This document shows, piece by piece, positions 40,613 to 42,392 of a stretch of 42,392 nt of DNA. This DNA comes from an uncultured Pseudomonadota bacterium. Its GTDB lineage: Bacteria > Myxococcota_A > UBA796 > SXON01. Position 1 is the stretch's first letter. Each line of letters opens with the position of its first letter. Below the pieces are notes generated by a model. The model was given only the letters and a program-made list of their open reading frames with translations. It did not search any database and was not told the DNA's origin. Position numbers and translations under genes: made by a program. The stretch spans positions 1 to 42,392 of the forward strand of contig CAIXRH010000335.1 in NCBI GenBank assembly GCA_903921785.1, given 5' to 3'.

Positions 40613-42392
40613 GGCTTCCCAGCGATCATGTAACGGACCCAGTTGGTCGGCCGATTGCCCAGGTCGAACTCCTTCATGGTCGCGGCCCGCGACTCATAGA
40701 AGGAGCGCGTGGCGGTGTACCGACGGTTCACCCCCTCCCAGAAATGGGTGACGGCGCGCTCGTGGAACGTCGGGTTGGCCCCGGGTGCGCCGACGAGGAA
40801 GTCCTTCACCCCGGCCCGACGGACTGCGGCGAGGCGACGCTGCGCCCCGACCGGGTCCGCACCGCCACCGATGTACGCGGCGCGCGCGCTCAACGGCATC
40901 GACGCCACCTCGGCGACCGAGAGCTCCCCGTCCGCGAGCTGCCATCCGCCCGTCGGGCCGGTGGGGAAGTCGCCGATGTGGAGGAACCGGGCGGCACCGG
41001 CGTTCGTCTTGAACGAGGCCACCGTGGCCGTGGGCCCCTCGAGCACCATGGCACCCGGGTAGAGCCGCTTGATCATGTCGGACTCCACCGGCGTGGCGCA
41101 GAGCGCGACCAGCGTCTGCTGGTAGTCTTCGAGCACCGGCGGGGTCGCCTCGATGATCGACGCGAAGTCCGGGTAGTAGACGACGGATCGGATGTCGGCG
41201 AGGTAGCGGAGCCCGTCGGACTGCTCGGGGAGGGCGTTGATGGCGAACGATCCGTACGGCGGCGGCCCGACCACATAGAACTTGCCGATGCCCGCGAGGG
41301 TCTCCTCGGCCGAGTCGAGGATCGCGCTGCGGAGCCGATCGCCCTGCGCGACGGCGGCGTCGCCGGCGATCACCGCCTTGGTCCAGGTGACCATCGCATC
41401 GCCGGTCTGGGGCTTGACGCGCACCAACTTCCCGCCGTTCGCCGTCAGGTAGAGCACCTCGACCATTCCGGGAAGCGGGCGGAAGGAGAGCACCGCCGAG
41501 CCGTCGAGGCCGGTGCGCAGCGCCGACACGTCCACCGACGGGGCGGGGACGAGGCCCGCCGCCTTCTCGGCCGACACCAGCGCGTCCCGAGGCGCCGTCG
41601 GCCACGGGCCCTTGCCGGCCAGCCAGGCCAACTCGGCCACGCGGTACGCGGCCGCGGCATCCCACACCGCGGCGGACAGCTCCGCTCTGGTGCCGGGCGG
41701 CAGCGGCGCGACCCCGCCATGCCACATCATGGTGGTGGTGGCGCGGGCCTGGGCCCAGCCGTGCAGCGCCACCGCCGGGGTGACGGCGTCGGCCGCCGCG
41801 CGGACCTTCTCGGCGTCCGCGCCCATCTGGTCAGGCCGCGGCCCGTCCAACACGAGCACCGGCGCCCACGGGCCCGTGCGCCACGCAGGGACCGCCTCGG
41901 CGAGCGCTTCGTACTCATGCGCGGCGGTGACGACGTCCGCCGCCGCCAGCGCCATGCGTGCCCGTGCCCACGGCGCGACACCGCCGCCGGGCGCCCCCGC
42001 CTCCGCGCCGATGACGGCGTTCCAGGCGGCGGTCTCGGGATGGTCCCCGGTGAGCGCGGCACCCTTGCCCGTCGCCAACCACGCGCGGGCGCCAGACTCT
42101 TCGGCCCACGCCGCCCCCTCACCCGCAGGCAACGCGCCGGGCCCGGCCCAGGCGGCGGCCCAGGTGTGGAGGTCTGCGGCTGGAGACGCCGCGGCGACGC
42201 GGAGCGCCTCACTGGGATCGTCGAGCCAGCCGGCAGAGAGCATCGCGACCAGCGCGGCGTCGTCCCCGGTGAGGCCGCTGCCCGGCAGCTTCTGGGCGCC
42301 GCGGAGGGTGGCGGCCAGCTCGCGGGCGGCGGTGGCCTCCGGCTCGGCGAGGCCGGCGGCAGCGGCAGTGACGCCCGGCGCGTCGCCCAGCG
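40609..42392 (-). CDS. CHAT-like protein with lost catalytic dyad (5' end beyond the window)
   Basis: The frame is open to the window edge; 593 codons are visible and the N-terminus is missing. The first ~270 visible residues are Ala/Trp-rich and helical, as in the TPR-like helices that precede CHAT domains. The last ~300 follow the CHAT caspase-like order: a strand-rich start (SALRTGLDGSAVLSFRPLPGMVEVLYL), the loop YGSFAINALPEQSDGLRYLADIRSVVYYPDF (as LPFxALP...YLxE...V.YxPS), RFLHIGDFPTGPTGGWQLADGELSVAEVASMPLSARAAYIGGGAD. In active CHAT proteases the last part has HxxTHG and LSACxT; here both the His and Cys positions are changed. Likely a pseudoprotease or binding domain. Its stop overlaps the probable start of the YD-repeat gene. 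Confidence 0.6.
   Translation of the reverse strand, partial: LGDAPGVTAAAAGLAEPEATAARELAATLRGAQKLPGSGLTGDDAALVAMLSAGWLDDPSEALRVAAASPAADLHTWAAAWAGPGALPAGEGAAWAEESGARAWLATGKGAALTGDHPETAAWNAVIGAEAGAPGGGVAPWARARMALAAADVVTAAHEYEALAEAVPAWRTGPWAPVLVLDGPRPDQMGADAEKVRAAADAVTPAVALHGWAQARATTTMMWHGGVAPLPPGTRAELSAAVWDAAAAYRVAELAWLAGKGPWPTAPRDALVSAEKAAGLVPAPSVDVSALRTGLDGSAVLSFRPLPGMVEVLYLTANGGKLVRVKPQTGDAMVTWTKAVIAGDAAVAQGDRLRSAILDSAEETLAGIGKFYVVGPPPYGSFAINALPEQSDGLRYLADIRSVVYYPDFASIIEATPPVLEDYQQTLVALCATPVESDMIKRLYPGAMVLEGPTATVASFKTNAGAARFLHIGDFPTGPTGGWQLADGELSVAEVASMPLSARAAYIGGGADPVGAQRRLAAVRRAGVKDFLVGAPGANPTFHERAVTHFWEGVNRRYTATRSFYESRAATMKEFDLGNRPTNWVRYMIAGKP

Overview
The window is very GC-rich and carries proteins with a C-terminal Cys motif, a hydrophobic helix and an Arg cluster (MYXO-CTERM type), many small lipoproteins, and long secreted proteins built from FG-GAP and MopE-type DCDD/CDG repeats. 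Together these point to a member of the Myxococcota (Polyangia-like, predatory or soil/sediment type), probably a chromosomal contig. This is inference from gene content, not a database match.

Layout. Positions 1-913 hold a decayed C-terminal piece of a SrpA-like catalase and a copy of a dispersed intergenic repeat. From 914 to 12.2 kb come a secreted beta-rich protein downstream of a CCA-adding enzyme, a thioredoxin-fold protein without its CXXC, a lipoprotein with a duplicated domain, a broken FG-GAP gene, and three surface proteins: an FG-GAP lipoprotein, a giant FG-GAP/MopE protein and a matrixin metalloprotease. From 12.3 to 24.5 kb come UbiD-family decarboxylase, a lipoprotein sulfatase, a deoxynucleoside kinase, an NCS1 nucleobase transporter, a small envelope protein, a PreA-like dihydropyrimidine dehydrogenase lacking its ferredoxin domain, a TIM-barrel glycosidase and an EVE-domain protein. 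From 24.5 to 29.5 kb come another MYXO-CTERM protein, an alpha/beta hydrolase, a lamin-tail/FG-GAP lipoprotein and a chalcone-isomerase-like protein. From 29.6 to 34.9 kb come a DEAD-box helicase, a CPBP-family membrane protease, a degenerate carbamoyltransferase coupled to an HMG-CoA lyase-type enzyme, a double-FHA protein and the remains of an ABC ATPase.

The last part holds housekeeping clpP, tig and three tRNA genes (His, Lys, Leu), apparently one transcription unit read leftward. It is followed at the right edge by a YD-repeat (Rhs-like) protein whose probable start overlaps the stop of a CHAT-like protein that has lost both catalytic residues.

Two themes stand out. First, the gaps between genes are full of gene remains (catalase, FG-GAP protein, ABC ATPase, an orphan C-terminus) and copies of a short repeat. 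Second, several enzymes have kept their fold but lost signature residues (redoxin, carbamoyltransferase, CHAT protein). The CHAT-like/YD-repeat pair and the carbamoyltransferase homologue are the best candidates for something undescribed. The MYXO-CTERM proteins together with a CPBP protease are the best link to a known but recent surface-sorting system. Many genes lack a clear Shine-Dalgarno sequence and have a TATNNT-like hexamer 5-10 bases before the start, suggesting leaderless messages.
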